This document shows, piece by piece, positions 1 through 5,765 of a DNA stretch of 7,425 bases. The stretch is taken from the NCBI GenBank assembly GCA_002408065.1, contig DHQI01000127.1:1-7425 (forward strand), read 5' to 3'. Numbering within the stretch: position 1 is the first letter of the stretch; each line of letters begins with the position of its first letter. The notes beneath the pieces are model-generated. The model ran no database searches and was not told where the DNA came from. It saw only the letters and a list, made by a program, of their open reading frames with translations. Source of the DNA: Bacteroidales bacterium UBA5342. GTDB lineage: Bacteria; Bacteroidota; Bacteroidia; Bacteroidales; UBA5342. The position numbers were made by a program, and so were the translations under genes.

Positions 1-601
1 TTCCCCATTGATCAGAACCACCCATTTGCAAACGGCAGTTTTTCTCACGGTATAAATGCAAGAAGTCAAAGCCCTGCACTAATTGGTAAGTAAATTCAGT
101 AAAAGACATCCCGGCTTTGCTTTCCGACGAAAGACGCGATTTTACAGAGTCCTTAGCCATCATATAATTAACGGTAAGGTGCTTCCCTATGTCACGAATA
201 AAATCAAGGAAAGAGAACTGACTCATCCAGTCATAGTTATTCACCATCAGTGCAGCATTATCAGCCTCCGAGTCAAAGTCAAGAAAGTTAGACAACTGAT
301 TCTTAAGAGCCTCCTGGTTATGACGCAATGTGCTTTCGTCTAAAAGGTTACGCTCCTGAGACTTCCCCGATGGATCGCCTATCATACCGGTAGCACCGCC
401 TACTAGTACAATAGGTCTGTGCCCGGCAACCTGAAAATGCTTTAGCATCATCACACTTACTAAGTGACCAATATGAAGAGAGTCGGCGGTTGGATCGATA
501 CCTACATAAGCCGAAGTTAATTCTTTTTCTAATTGTTCCTCAGTTCCCGGCATCATATCGTGAACCATCCCACGCCACTGTAACTCTTTTACAAAATTCA
601 T
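1..601 (-). CDS. tyrS: Tyrosyl-tRNA synthetase, N-terminal 200 residues (3' end outside window)
   Basis: This is a cytoplasmic class I aminoacyl-tRNA synthetase that charges tRNA-Tyr with tyrosine using ATP. I translated 200 codons back from the ATG at 601-599 (MNFVKELQWRG...), and the frame stays open to the left edge, so the gene is cut by the window. The class I signature HIGH is at residues 43-46, following YVGIDPTADSL. The tyrosine-pocket pattern Y172-Q176-D179 (in FTYQLVQGFDF) matches Tyr169/Gln173/Asp176 of the Geobacillus enzyme. GATGMIGDPSGK (residues 69-80) and the conserved GGSDQWG at 194-200 are also present. The KMSKS loop and the S4-like tRNA-binding domain would lie beyond position 1. 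The start follows an AT-rich leader with no Shine-Dalgarno sequence. It lies downstream of serA, separated by a terminator-like hairpin, and I found no clear promoter of its own in the 53 nt after the hairpin. Confidence 0.97.
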   Translation of the reverse strand, partial: MNFVKELQWRGMVHDMMPGTEEQLEKELTSAYVGIDPTADSLHIGHLVSVMMLKHFQVAGHRPIVLVGGATGMIGDPSGKSQERNLLDESTLRHNQEALKNQLSNFLDFDSEADNAALMVNNYDWMSQFSFLDFIRDIGKHLTVNYMMAKDSVKSRLSSESKAGMSFTEFTYQLVQGFDFLHLYREKNCRLQMGGSDQWG

Positions 602-654
602 AATTAATCGTTTATGTATTCTTACTTAACTGAAAAAATCAGCTATATAAAATC

Positions 655-708
655 AAAAAACACCCACAGCCCAAACCAAGGTAAGTTGGTAAAACAGGAC
701 TGTGGATG
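655..708 (-). terminator. Nested hairpin plus U-tract after serA, before tyrS
   Basis: On the minus strand the arm at 708-697 (CATCCACAGTCC) pairs over 12 positions with 672-661 (GGGCTGTGGGTG). A second 5-bp stem (ACCAA at 690-686 with TTGGT at 679-675) sits inside it, and six T follow at 660-655. Two of the 12 outer pairs (663/706 and 670/699) are G-U wobbles on the minus-strand RNA but would be C-A mismatches on the plus strand. The structure is therefore made for minus-strand transcripts. It lies 15 bp after the serA stop, so an intrinsic terminator for the serA operon is the simplest reading. An attenuator ahead of tyrS is an alternative. Confidence 0.8.
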
Positions 709-722
709 AAAAAAAAATCGTG

Positions 723-1895
723 TTATGCGTTAATAACGCGAACCATAATAACACCGTCAATAGCTGCAAGATCTTGTTTTACAGCTTCAGACACCTCTGC
801 TTCGTTGACATCAATGATGTTGTAAGCAATGTCGTTACGGTTTTTGTTAAGCATATTTTCAATATTAACACTATCGTCAGCCAATACTTTAGAAATTTGA
901 CTTACCATATTAGGAACGTTTTTGTTAGCCACTATAATACGAGCTCCGCTTCCGCGTTCCATTTCCGCTAGTGGAAAGTTAACAGAATTGACAATGTTAC
1001 CATTTTCCAAGAAATCTTTCACCTGATTAGAAGCCATTACGGCACAGTTAGTTTCAGACTCTTGAGTAGAAGCTCCCAAGTGAGGAATAGGAATAACATT
1101 TTTCATTGTTAAGACATCAGCATCAGGGAAATCTGTTACGTAACAAGCAATTTTTCCGGATTCCAATGCCACTTTAAGGTCGGTATTGTTTACCAGACCA
1201 CCGCGGGCAAAGTTAAGAATCTTAGCGCCCTCTTTCATCATACCTATTTTTTCAGCATTAATGAAACCTTTTGTTTCAGCTGTTTGAGGTAAGTGAAGAG
1301 CTAAGTAATCAGCCTGTGAAAGTAAGGTTTCGATACCCGAAGCCATTTCTACATTACGGCTAAGACGCAATGCAGCTTTTACAGACAAAAAGGGATCGTA
1401 TCCTAATACTTTCATACCTAAAGCCTGTGCTGCGTTTGCTACTAATACACCGATAGCCCCCATTCCGATCACAGCTAAAGTTTTACCTTTAATTTCGTTT
1501 CCACCATAGTTTTTCTTTCCGGCTTCAACCAAGGCAGGTACTTCGTCGCCTTTGTCGGCAAGGGTTTTGCACCACTCTACACCACCGGTGATATCGCGCG
1601 AAGCAAGCATCAAGGCAGCAATACTGATTTCTTTTACAGCATTAGCATTAGCACCAGGAGTGTTGAATACCACGATGCCTTGATCAGTGCATTTGTCAAT
1701 AGGAATATTGTTGACACCTGCACCAGCACGGGCGATAGCCTTCAAGGACGACGGTAACTCCATATCGTGCATTTTAAAACTACGCAAGATAATAGCATCA
1801 GGAGTACTCATCTCGCTGGCAATCTCATAATTGTCTAATGGCAAAAGCTTCAGGCCTTCACCATCAATTTTGTTTAGTGTTTGTACTTTGTACAT
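723..1895 (-). CDS. serA: D-3-phosphoglycerate dehydrogenase, short form with one ACT domain
   Basis: The enzyme oxidises 3-phosphoglycerate to 3-phosphohydroxypyruvate with NAD+, the first step of serine biosynthesis in the cytoplasm. It has 390 residues, the short PGDH form. The substrate-binding domain is split around a Rossmann domain with dinucleotide motif GMGAIG (144-149) and acidic D167 at the end of the next strand. Catalytic Arg is R231 (in NFARGGLVN) and catalytic His is H272 (in PHLGAST). The usual catalytic Glu position falls in DFPDADV (255-261), where Asp260 appears to take its place. The C-terminal ~72 residues form an ACT domain beginning ARIIVANKNVPNMV, the likely site of serine feedback inhibition; N326 aligns with a serine-binding Asn of E. 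coli SerA. The ATG at 1895 gives a full-length N terminus. It lies 62 bp after pyk with no promoter visible between them, so it is probably read from the aroQ-pyk transcript. serC is not in the window. Confidence 0.96.
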   Translation of the reverse strand: MYKVQTLNKIDGEGLKLLPLDNYEIASEMSTPDAIILRSFKMHDMELPSSLKAIARAGAGVNNIPIDKCTDQGIVVFNTPGANANAVKEISIAALMLASRDITGGVEWCKTLADKGDEVPALVEAGKKNYGGNEIKGKTLAVIGMGAIGVLVANAAQALGMKVLGYDPFLSVKAALRLSRNVEMASGIETLLSQADYLALHLPQTAETKGFINAEKIGMMKEGAKILNFARGGLVNNTDLKVALESGKIACYVTDFPDADVLTMKNVIPIPHLGASTQESETNCAVMASNQVKDFLENGNIVNSVNFPLAEMERGSGARIIVANKNVPNMVSQISKVLADDSVNIENMLNKNRNDIAYNIIDVNEAEVSEAVKQDLAAIDGVIMVRVINA

Positions 1896-1943
1896 GTCTA
1901 AGTGGTGATTATTTATTAGTTAATTAATGATTTTCTTCTTTTG

Positions 1944-1977
1944 TTCTAAATGACGAATTATTCGTCGTCATTTAGAA
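1944..1977 (-). repeat. Perfect 12-bp inverted repeat spanning the pyk stop codon
   Basis: The arms TTCTAAATGACG (1944-1955) and CGTCATTTAGAA (1966-1977) are perfect complements around a 10-nt loop. An alternative fold pairs GACGAAT with ATTCGTC inside the loop, leaving a short bulge. On the minus strand the 5' arm is the last sense codons of pyk, the stop codon falls in the loop, and the 3' arm lies in the pyk-serA gap. No T-tract follows on either strand, so it is not a standard intrinsic terminator. It may instead be an mRNA-stabilising or processing hairpin that sets the ratio of pyk to serA message; that role is inference. Confidence 0.75.
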
Positions 1978-3424
1978 TCATATCCTTGGCAGAAAAGAAC
2001 TCAAGGAATGTAGCACCAGGTTTTACCTCGTTGCGTGATACGCCAAAGCTACCACCTACGTAAGCGATCAAATCAGAATCTTTTATTTCACCTTCGGCAA
2101 TCAACTTCTTTGTTGTTTTGCGAATGTTGGCGATACAAAGTTCTTCAGTAACCTTATCAGCTTCAGTCATAAAACGAGGGAAAATACCATAGCTTAATGC
2201 CAAGTGACGCATAGTGTCTTTGCGGTAACACTGAGCATATACCGAATTACTTCCACGGAAAGCAGCTATGTTCAATGCTGTACCACCAGTCAATGCATCA
2301 ATCATAATGGCTTTAGTACCAATACGTGATTTCGACTTAACAGCTTGCTTGGCCAGGTAAGCAGGAATATCGCGGTCGTCACGAGAACTAGGGATACGAA
2401 TGTCGTTAGAGCTCATTTTTGCTTTCTCAGCTTCTTCTGTAATGCGTGACATTGTTTTTACAGCTTCAACAGGGTAATCTCCGTAAGCGGTTTCTCCACT
2501 TAACATCAAGGCATCAGTACGGTAAAAAATGGCATTTGCAATATCAGTAACTTCAGCACGTGTAGGGCGTGGATTTTTAATCATAGTATGAAGCATTTGA
2601 GTCGCTACAATCACCGGCTTTTTAGCTTCGATACATTTTTTGATCAATTGACGTTGGATTCCAGGTATTTTTTCCTGTCCCACCTCGATAGCCAAGTCAC
2701 CACGGGCAACCATAATACCATATACACAGTCAAGAATTTCGTCGATATTATCAACCCCTTCTTGGTTTTCAATTTTTGCAATGATTTTTACGTTACTGTT
2801 GTGTTCGTCCAAAATATCTTGGATCTCTTTTACATCAGCAGCGTTACGCACAAAAGAGTGAGCGACGAAATCCATGCCTTTTTCAATACCAAAGATCAGG
2901 TTACGACGGTCTTTCTCAGTTAGAGAAGGAAGGTTGAAGCTAGCTCCCGGTACGTTGACACTCTTACGACCACCAAGCTCGCCCGCATTAGTAGCAGTAC
3001 AAAGGAAGTAATCACCTTCTTTACTGTCAATGCTAAGGTCAAGCTCACCATCGTCGATCAAGATGCTTCCACCAACTTTAGCGTCTTTGGTAAAATCAGG
3101 ATAAGACACATAAATATGCTCGCTATCGTTGAGTTTGCCTTCAGGATTTACACCTGTTACTTTAAACTTTTGTCCGGCTACAATGTCAAGTTTTACATCG
3201 TCTACATTGTTAGCAGTACGAATTTCAGGACCTTTAGTGTCCATCAAAACGGCAATCTTCTCAGATACTGTACGGCAATTGTTGATGATAGTTTCAATTC
3301 CCTCGAAGCCCATGTGAGCAGTGTTCATACGCACTACATTCATACCGGCATCGTAAAGCGATTTGATAAAGTCGACCTCACAACGACGGTCCGATACGGT
3401 GGCTACAATTTTTGTGTGTTTCAT
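1958..3424 (-). CDS. pyk: Pyruvate kinase
   Basis: The enzyme transfers phosphate from phosphoenolpyruvate to ADP, giving pyruvate and ATP at the end of glycolysis. It has 488 residues, a usual length for single-chain bacterial enzymes. The A-domain barrel is interrupted by a B lid domain at roughly 70-158, and the C domain starts near 350. The family signature with catalytic Lys is IIAKIENQEGV (K217), with metal ligands E219 and D243 (in VARGDLAIEVG) and T275 (in VATQML). R32 and N34 match the phosphate and potassium-site residues, as do D62/T63 in MDTKGPEIRT. The residue normally Ser in this site is A36 (MNTAH), while E67, the Glu linked to K+ dependence, is kept. There is no extra C-terminal PEP-utiliser domain. 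The ATG at 3424 lies 16 bp after the aroQ stop, indicating co-transcription. The leader is AT-rich without a Shine-Dalgarno sequence. Confidence 0.97.
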   Translation of the reverse strand: MKHTKIVATVSDRRCEVDFIKSLYDAGMNVVRMNTAHMGFEGIETIINNCRTVSEKIAVLMDTKGPEIRTANNVDDVKLDIVAGQKFKVTGVNPEGKLNDSEHIYVSYPDFTKDAKVGGSILIDDGELDLSIDSKEGDYFLCTATNAGELGGRKSVNVPGASFNLPSLTEKDRRNLIFGIEKGMDFVAHSFVRNAADVKEIQDILDEHNSNVKIIAKIENQEGVDNIDEILDCVYGIMVARGDLAIEVGQEKIPGIQRQLIKKCIEAKKPVIVATQMLHTMIKNPRPTRAEVTDIANAIFYRTDALMLSGETAYGDYPVEAVKTMSRITEEAEKAKMSSNDIRIPSSRDDRDIPAYLAKQAVKSKSRIGTKAIMIDALTGGTALNIAAFRGSNSVYAQCYRKDTMRHLALSYGIFPRFMTEADKVTEELCIANIRKTTKKLIAEGEIKDSDLIAYVGGSFGVSRNEVKPGATFLEFFSAKDMILNDDE

Positions 3425-3440
3425 TAGTTTGTTTATATAA

Positions 3441-3869
3441 TTATTGAGTTTGTATATTCAATAGGGCTTCAACACCAAGGCGATACGAATCCATGCCAAA
3501 TCCGGCTATGGTTCCGACACATACAGGTCCCAGATAGGTTATGTGTCTGAAATCTTCGCGCTTAGCGACGTTAGAGATGTGTACCTCTATACATGGAGTA
3601 TCGACGCCTTTTACGGCATCGGCTATGGCAATAGAGGTGTGTGTGTAAGCTCCTGCGTTTATTACAATACCATCATACGTAAAGCCCACTTCGTGAATTT
3701 TATTGACAAGTTCCCCTTCTACATTAGATTGGTAATAGTCAAATTTAACCTCTGGATATTTAAGGTAAAGTTTTTCCAGATAATCTTCCATGGTAGCACT
3801 TCCATAAATGCCTGGTTCTCTTCTTCCTAAGAGATTAAGATTGGGACCATTAATGATGATAATTCGCAT
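3441..3869 (-). CDS. aroQ: 3-dehydroquinate dehydratase, type II
   Basis: The enzyme removes water from 3-dehydroquinate to make 3-dehydroshikimate, the third step of the shikimate pathway to chorismate and aromatic amino acids. At 142 residues it has the length of the small type II enzyme, which normally forms a dodecamer. The N-terminal signature NGPNLNLLGRREPGIYG (7-23) contains the lid Arg R17 and catalytic Tyr Y22. NAGAYTHTS (71-79) gives N71 and H77, EVHISN (95-100) gives E95 and H97, and R108 follows in REDFR. These match the known active-site set. The C-terminal glycine-rich GTIAGFG is typical. It is the first gene of a probable aroQ-pyk-serA operon, with a promoter just upstream and a palindrome directly before the ATG. 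The start gives the exact family N terminus. Confidence 0.97.
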   Translation of the reverse strand: MRIIIINGPNLNLLGRREPGIYGSATMEDYLEKLYLKYPEVKFDYYQSNVEGELVNKIHEVGFTYDGIVINAGAYTHTSIAIADAVKGVDTPCIEVHISNVAKREDFRHITYLGPVCVGTIAGFGMDSYRLGVEALLNIQTQ

Positions 3870-3885
3870 AGCTCAAAATTGAGCT
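3870..3885. promoter_or_regulatory. 16-bp palindrome between the aroQ -7 box and the start codon
   Basis: AGCTCAA (3870-3876) and TTGAGCT (3879-3885) are perfect 7-bp inverted arms around two A residues. The element directly abuts the aroQ ATG (3869) and ends one base from the -7 box at 3887-3894, so it must cover the transcription start. It could be a repressor operator or a hairpin occluding the translation start. I cannot name a binding protein. Confidence 0.5.
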
Positions 3886-3886
3886 G

Positions 3887-3894
3887 CAAAAGTA
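3887..3894 (-). promoter_or_regulatory. Bacteroidota-type -7 element for the aroQ-pyk-serA operon
   Basis: On the minus strand this reads TACTTTTG followed by C, an exact match to the TAnnTTTG consensus of the Bacteroidota housekeeping sigma factor. It predicts transcription starting about a dozen bases before the aroQ ATG. The -33 TTTG element is poor; the nearest candidate is a CTG at 3915-3913, 18 nt upstream. The position directly before the first gene of the cluster supports the call. Confidence 0.6.
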
Positions 3895-4079
3895 CTGCTT
3901 TTTGCCTAAAAACAGGTAGCTTCAAGGCTTGGAAATAAAAAAATATTGCTGTAATATTATGAGGTAGTCAATACGATAAAAACAAATGATCGGTTTTAAA
4001 CTCAAAAATAATTAATGCCAATCGTTATAGGTGCTTTTTAAACCTGACAACATAAGCTAAAGCCCCCGTCTAATATCAG

Positions 4080-4124
4080 CCCCAAGTAACACTATATGGA
4101 AATAAAAAACATCGTGACTTGGGG
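4080..4124. repeat. Isolated CCCCAAGT/ACTTGGGG hairpin
   Basis: The arms at 4080-4087 and 4117-4124 are perfect 8-bp complements. Three more pairs (CAC at 4090-4092 with GTG at 4114-4116) follow after a 2-nt AA bulge, leaving an AT-rich loop of about 21 nt. Neither side carries a T-tract in the needed direction, so it is not an intrinsic terminator. Its role is unknown; it lies about 155 bp upstream of yqhD. Confidence 0.5.
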
Positions 4125-4221
4125 AGGAGGGAGATATAACTCATTGCTTAATAGCATCAGGTTGCTTTTTCCGCTTCTTTTAAATACTTACAGGTAAATC
4201 TATAATTTCAAATGACCTTCC

Positions 4222-4254
4222 TTGACTCCTTAATAAGCTTTTTCATTATCTTCG
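4222..4254 (+). promoter_or_regulatory. Probable yqhD promoter
   Basis: A TTG at 4222-4224 (-33 region) is followed after 22 nt by TATCTTCG at 4247-4254, one base from the TAnnTTTG -7 consensus. A start near 4260 would give a leader of about 20 nt (AATTATAAACAACAAAACC) with no Shine-Dalgarno sequence, typical of the phylum. Confidence 0.5.
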
Positions 4255-4279
4255 CATTTCAATTATAAACAACAAAACC

Positions 4280-5440
4280 ATGTTAAATTTTAATTTTCAT
4301 AATCCTGTAAAAATTCTTTTTGGAGAAGGTAAAGTGACTGAATTGCCTCAAAATATTCCAGCTGATGCTAAAATACTTATGACCTATGGAGGTGGAAGTA
4401 TTAAAAAGAATGGTGTTTACGAACAGGTTAAAAAAGCTTTAGCCAACTATAATGTCTTAGAGTTTGGTGGTATTGAGCCTAATCCACGTTATGAGACAGC
4501 AATGAAAGCGGTAGAAATAGTCAAAAATGAGAATATCGATTTTTTGCTTGCCGTAGGAGGGGGGTCCGTAGTGGATGCTACCAAGTTTATTGCAGCAGCA
4601 GCCCCATATAAAGGCGGTGAGCCTTGGGAATTTATTGCACAAGCTATTCCGGTACAGAGTGCTGTACCTCTTGGTGTCGTACTAACCTTACCAGCTACTG
4701 GTACTGAGATGAATAAAAATGCGGTGATAACACGCGAGGCTACGCAGGAAAAAATGGCTTTTTATTCCCCTCATGTAATGCCTCAGTTTTCCGTATTAGA
4801 TCCCAGCTTCACCTATTCATTGCCAAAGCGACAGGTGGCTAATGGGGTGGTGGATGCCTTCGTACACGTACTTGAGCAGTATATGACATATCCGGTGAAT
4901 TCGCCGGTGCAAGATCGTTTTTCCGAAGGTATAATGCTGACTTTGATAGAAGAGGGGCGTAAGGCTATAAGCTTAGAAACACCAGATTATAACAACCGGG
5001 CTAACATTACCTGGGCAGCCACAATGGCATTAAACGGCATCATAGCCTCCGGCGTAAAAGAATGCTGGGCTACCCATAAGATAGGCCACGAATTGACTGC
5101 TTTTCATGGCTTAGACCACGCCTTAACTCTAGCTATTGTTTTACCGGGCTTTATGAATATGGTGAAAGAGCGACGAACTGAGAAAATGGTGCAGTTTGCC
5201 GAACGTGTGTGGAATATTACCGAAGGGGATGATATGAGCAAGATTGATTTGCTGATAGAAAAAACAGACAGCTTTTTCCGTGAAATGGGAATGCTTACCC
5301 TCCTAAGCGAACATGGCATTGGTCTGGAAACTATCGATAAAATTGTAGAACGATTTAAGAGCAGAGGAGACGAGAGATTACCTTTATTGGAAGATGTAAC
5401 ACTGAATGAAATTGGTGATATTTTAAAGCAAAGAATATAG
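4280..5440 (+). CDS. yqhD: NADPH-dependent aldehyde reductase / iron-type alcohol dehydrogenase (YqhD family)
   Basis: The protein reduces short-chain and reactive aldehydes to alcohols with NADPH; E. coli YqhD is known for scavenging peroxidation aldehydes, glyoxals and butyraldehyde. The 386-residue protein follows E. coli YqhD (387 residues, from memory) almost end to end, with shared stretches such as LEFGGIEPNP, LLAVGGGSV, QVANGVVDAFVH and AERVWNITEG. The N-terminal Rossmann-like domain has TYGGGS (35-40, an NADP-binding feature) and GGGSVVD (93-99). The C-terminal helical domain carries the metal ligands D192, H196, H266 and H280 (DAFVH, WATH, GLDH). All four are present, so it should be active. 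It has its own promoter and a strong terminator, so it is monocistronic. The next gene is a Crp/Fnr regulator, a possible controller. The in vivo substrate in this organism is unknown. Confidence 0.95.
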   Translation: MLNFNFHNPVKILFGEGKVTELPQNIPADAKILMTYGGGSIKKNGVYEQVKKALANYNVLEFGGIEPNPRYETAMKAVEIVKNENIDFLLAVGGGSVVDATKFIAAAAPYKGGEPWEFIAQAIPVQSAVPLGVVLTLPATGTEMNKNAVITREATQEKMAFYSPHVMPQFSVLDPSFTYSLPKRQVANGVVDAFVHVLEQYMTYPVNSPVQDRFSEGIMLTLIEEGRKAISLETPDYNNRANITWAATMALNGIIASGVKECWATHKIGHELTAFHGLDHALTLAIVLPGFMNMVKERRTEKMVQFAERVWNITEGDDMSKIDLLIEKTDSFFREMGMLTLLSEHGIGLETIDKIVERFKSRGDERLPLLEDVTLNEIGDILKQRI

Positions 5441-5491
5441 ATTATAACAACAAGAATTAAACCAGCAATAACAAGGCGGTCGATTTTTTAT

Positions 5492-5546
5492 AAAAACACC
5501 CGTTGTGAAGCGTCTTTTAACAGACATTCATAATGGGTGTTTTTTT
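5492..5546 (+). terminator. Strong intrinsic terminator after yqhD
   Basis: AAAAACACCC (5492-5501) pairs with GGGTGTTTTT (5535-5544). The stem continues through GTTGTGAA (5502-5509) with TTCATAAT (5527-5534), and an inner GTCT/AGAC stem (5512-5515 with 5522-5525) caps it. A run of seven T (5540-5546) follows. The two wobble pairs (5502/5534 and 5505/5531) are G-U on plus-strand RNA but C-A on the minus strand, confirming that the hairpin serves the plus-strand yqhD transcript. It begins 52 bp after the yqhD stop. Confidence 0.92.
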
Positions 5547-5577
5547 ATATGTATAATTTCTGCTTTTCATGGCTCTA

Positions 5578-5600
5578 TTGTTATCCCTAAAACATAACAA
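5578..5600. repeat. 23-bp inverted repeat upstream of the Crp-type gene (first)
   Basis: Perfect 7-bp arms TTGTTAT (5578-5584) and ATAACAA (5594-5600) flank a 9-nt spacer. It lies about 150 bp upstream of the predicted start of the regulator transcript and just past the yqhD terminator. It could be an operator; no binding protein can be assigned from sequence. Confidence 0.4.
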
Positions 5601-5607
5601 CAGTAGG

Positions 5608-5630
5608 GCTTGTGAGGGTAAAAGACAAGC
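5608..5630. repeat. 23-bp inverted repeat upstream of the Crp-type gene (second)
   Basis: Arms GCTTGT (5608-5613) and ACAAGC (5625-5630) flank an 11-nt spacer. Its centre is 30 bp from that of the preceding repeat, and both share outer TTGT...ACAA ends. It does not fit the E. coli CRP (TGTGA-N6-TCACA) or FNR (TTGAT-N4-ATCAA) site. Confidence 0.35.
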
Positions 5631-5705
5631 TTAACTCAGCACCAACAATCAGATTAATAGATGATAACATGTTGACTCTTCTTGCAAAAAAACTTCGATT
5701 TTATA

Positions 5706-5736
5706 TCTGAATTTTAAATGAGATGATATAAATTTG
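5706..5736 (+). promoter_or_regulatory. Promoter of the Crp/Fnr-family gene
   Basis: TAAATTTG at 5729-5736, followed by C, matches the Bacteroidota -7 consensus exactly. TCTG at 5706-5709, one base from the -33 TTTG, lies 19 nt upstream. The predicted start is near 5743, giving a leader of about 23 nt (AT-rich, no Shine-Dalgarno sequence) before the ATG at 5766. It is the best promoter in the window. Confidence 0.7.
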
Positions 5737-5765
5737 CATAATTACCTAACCAATAAACCCACATA

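Larger units (their letters stand above)
3870..4279. other. Divergent intergenic region between aroQ and yqhD
   Basis: This 410-bp region holds the aroQ promoter and palindrome at its left end and the yqhD promoter at its right end. The ~320 bases between are AT-rich with no gene I can support. The one clear structure is the CCCCAAGT inverted repeat at 4080-4124. A 33-codon open frame (4096-4197, plus strand) starts inside that repeat's loop but has no independent support. Bacteroidales genomes often have xerD opposite aroQ; no such gene is here. Confidence 0.7.
5441..5765. other. Intergenic region between yqhD and the Crp-type regulator
   Basis: These 325 bp hold the yqhD terminator on the left, two neighbouring inverted repeats (5578-5600 and 5608-5630) in the middle, and the regulator's promoter on the right. 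Short open frames here (for example a 21-codon frame from the ATG at 5569) look like chance. With terminator and promoter both present, yqhD and the regulator should be separate transcripts. Confidence 0.75.

Noticed and set aside
83..343. Plus-strand 86-codon frame
   Set aside because: It is antisense to tyrS, whose translation is unmistakable with HIGH and tyrosine-pocket residues.
655..722. T-box or other riboswitch ahead of tyrS
   Set aside because: No T-box core sequence is visible, and T-boxes are not expected in Bacteroidota; a nested terminator explains the structure.
702..971. Plus-strand open frame opposite the serA 3' end
   Set aside because: It lies inside the minus-strand serA gene and the terminator, has no family resemblance, and looks like a shadow frame.
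2588..2923. Plus-strand 111-codon frame inside pyk
   Set aside because: It is antisense to the catalytic core of pyruvate kinase and contains no recognisable domain or promoter.
4003..4010. Second minus-strand TAnnTTTG match (TATTTTTG) upstream of aroQ
   Set aside because: There is no -33 element at a proper distance and the leader would exceed 120 nt; likely chance in AT-rich DNA.
4096..4197. 33-codon plus-strand frame as a called gene
   Set aside because: It has no ribosome or promoter signal and no recognised homology; its length is expected by chance. Kept only as an observation under the intergenic hairpin.
5608..5630. Inverted repeat as a CRP or FNR consensus site
   Set aside because: The right half does not match TCACA or ATCAA, and the arm spacing is wrong for either site.
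5569..5634. 21-codon frame (MALLLSLKHNN...) upstream of the regulator
   Set aside because: Short, no promoter between it and the yqhD terminator, and it overlaps the inverted repeats; treated as chance.
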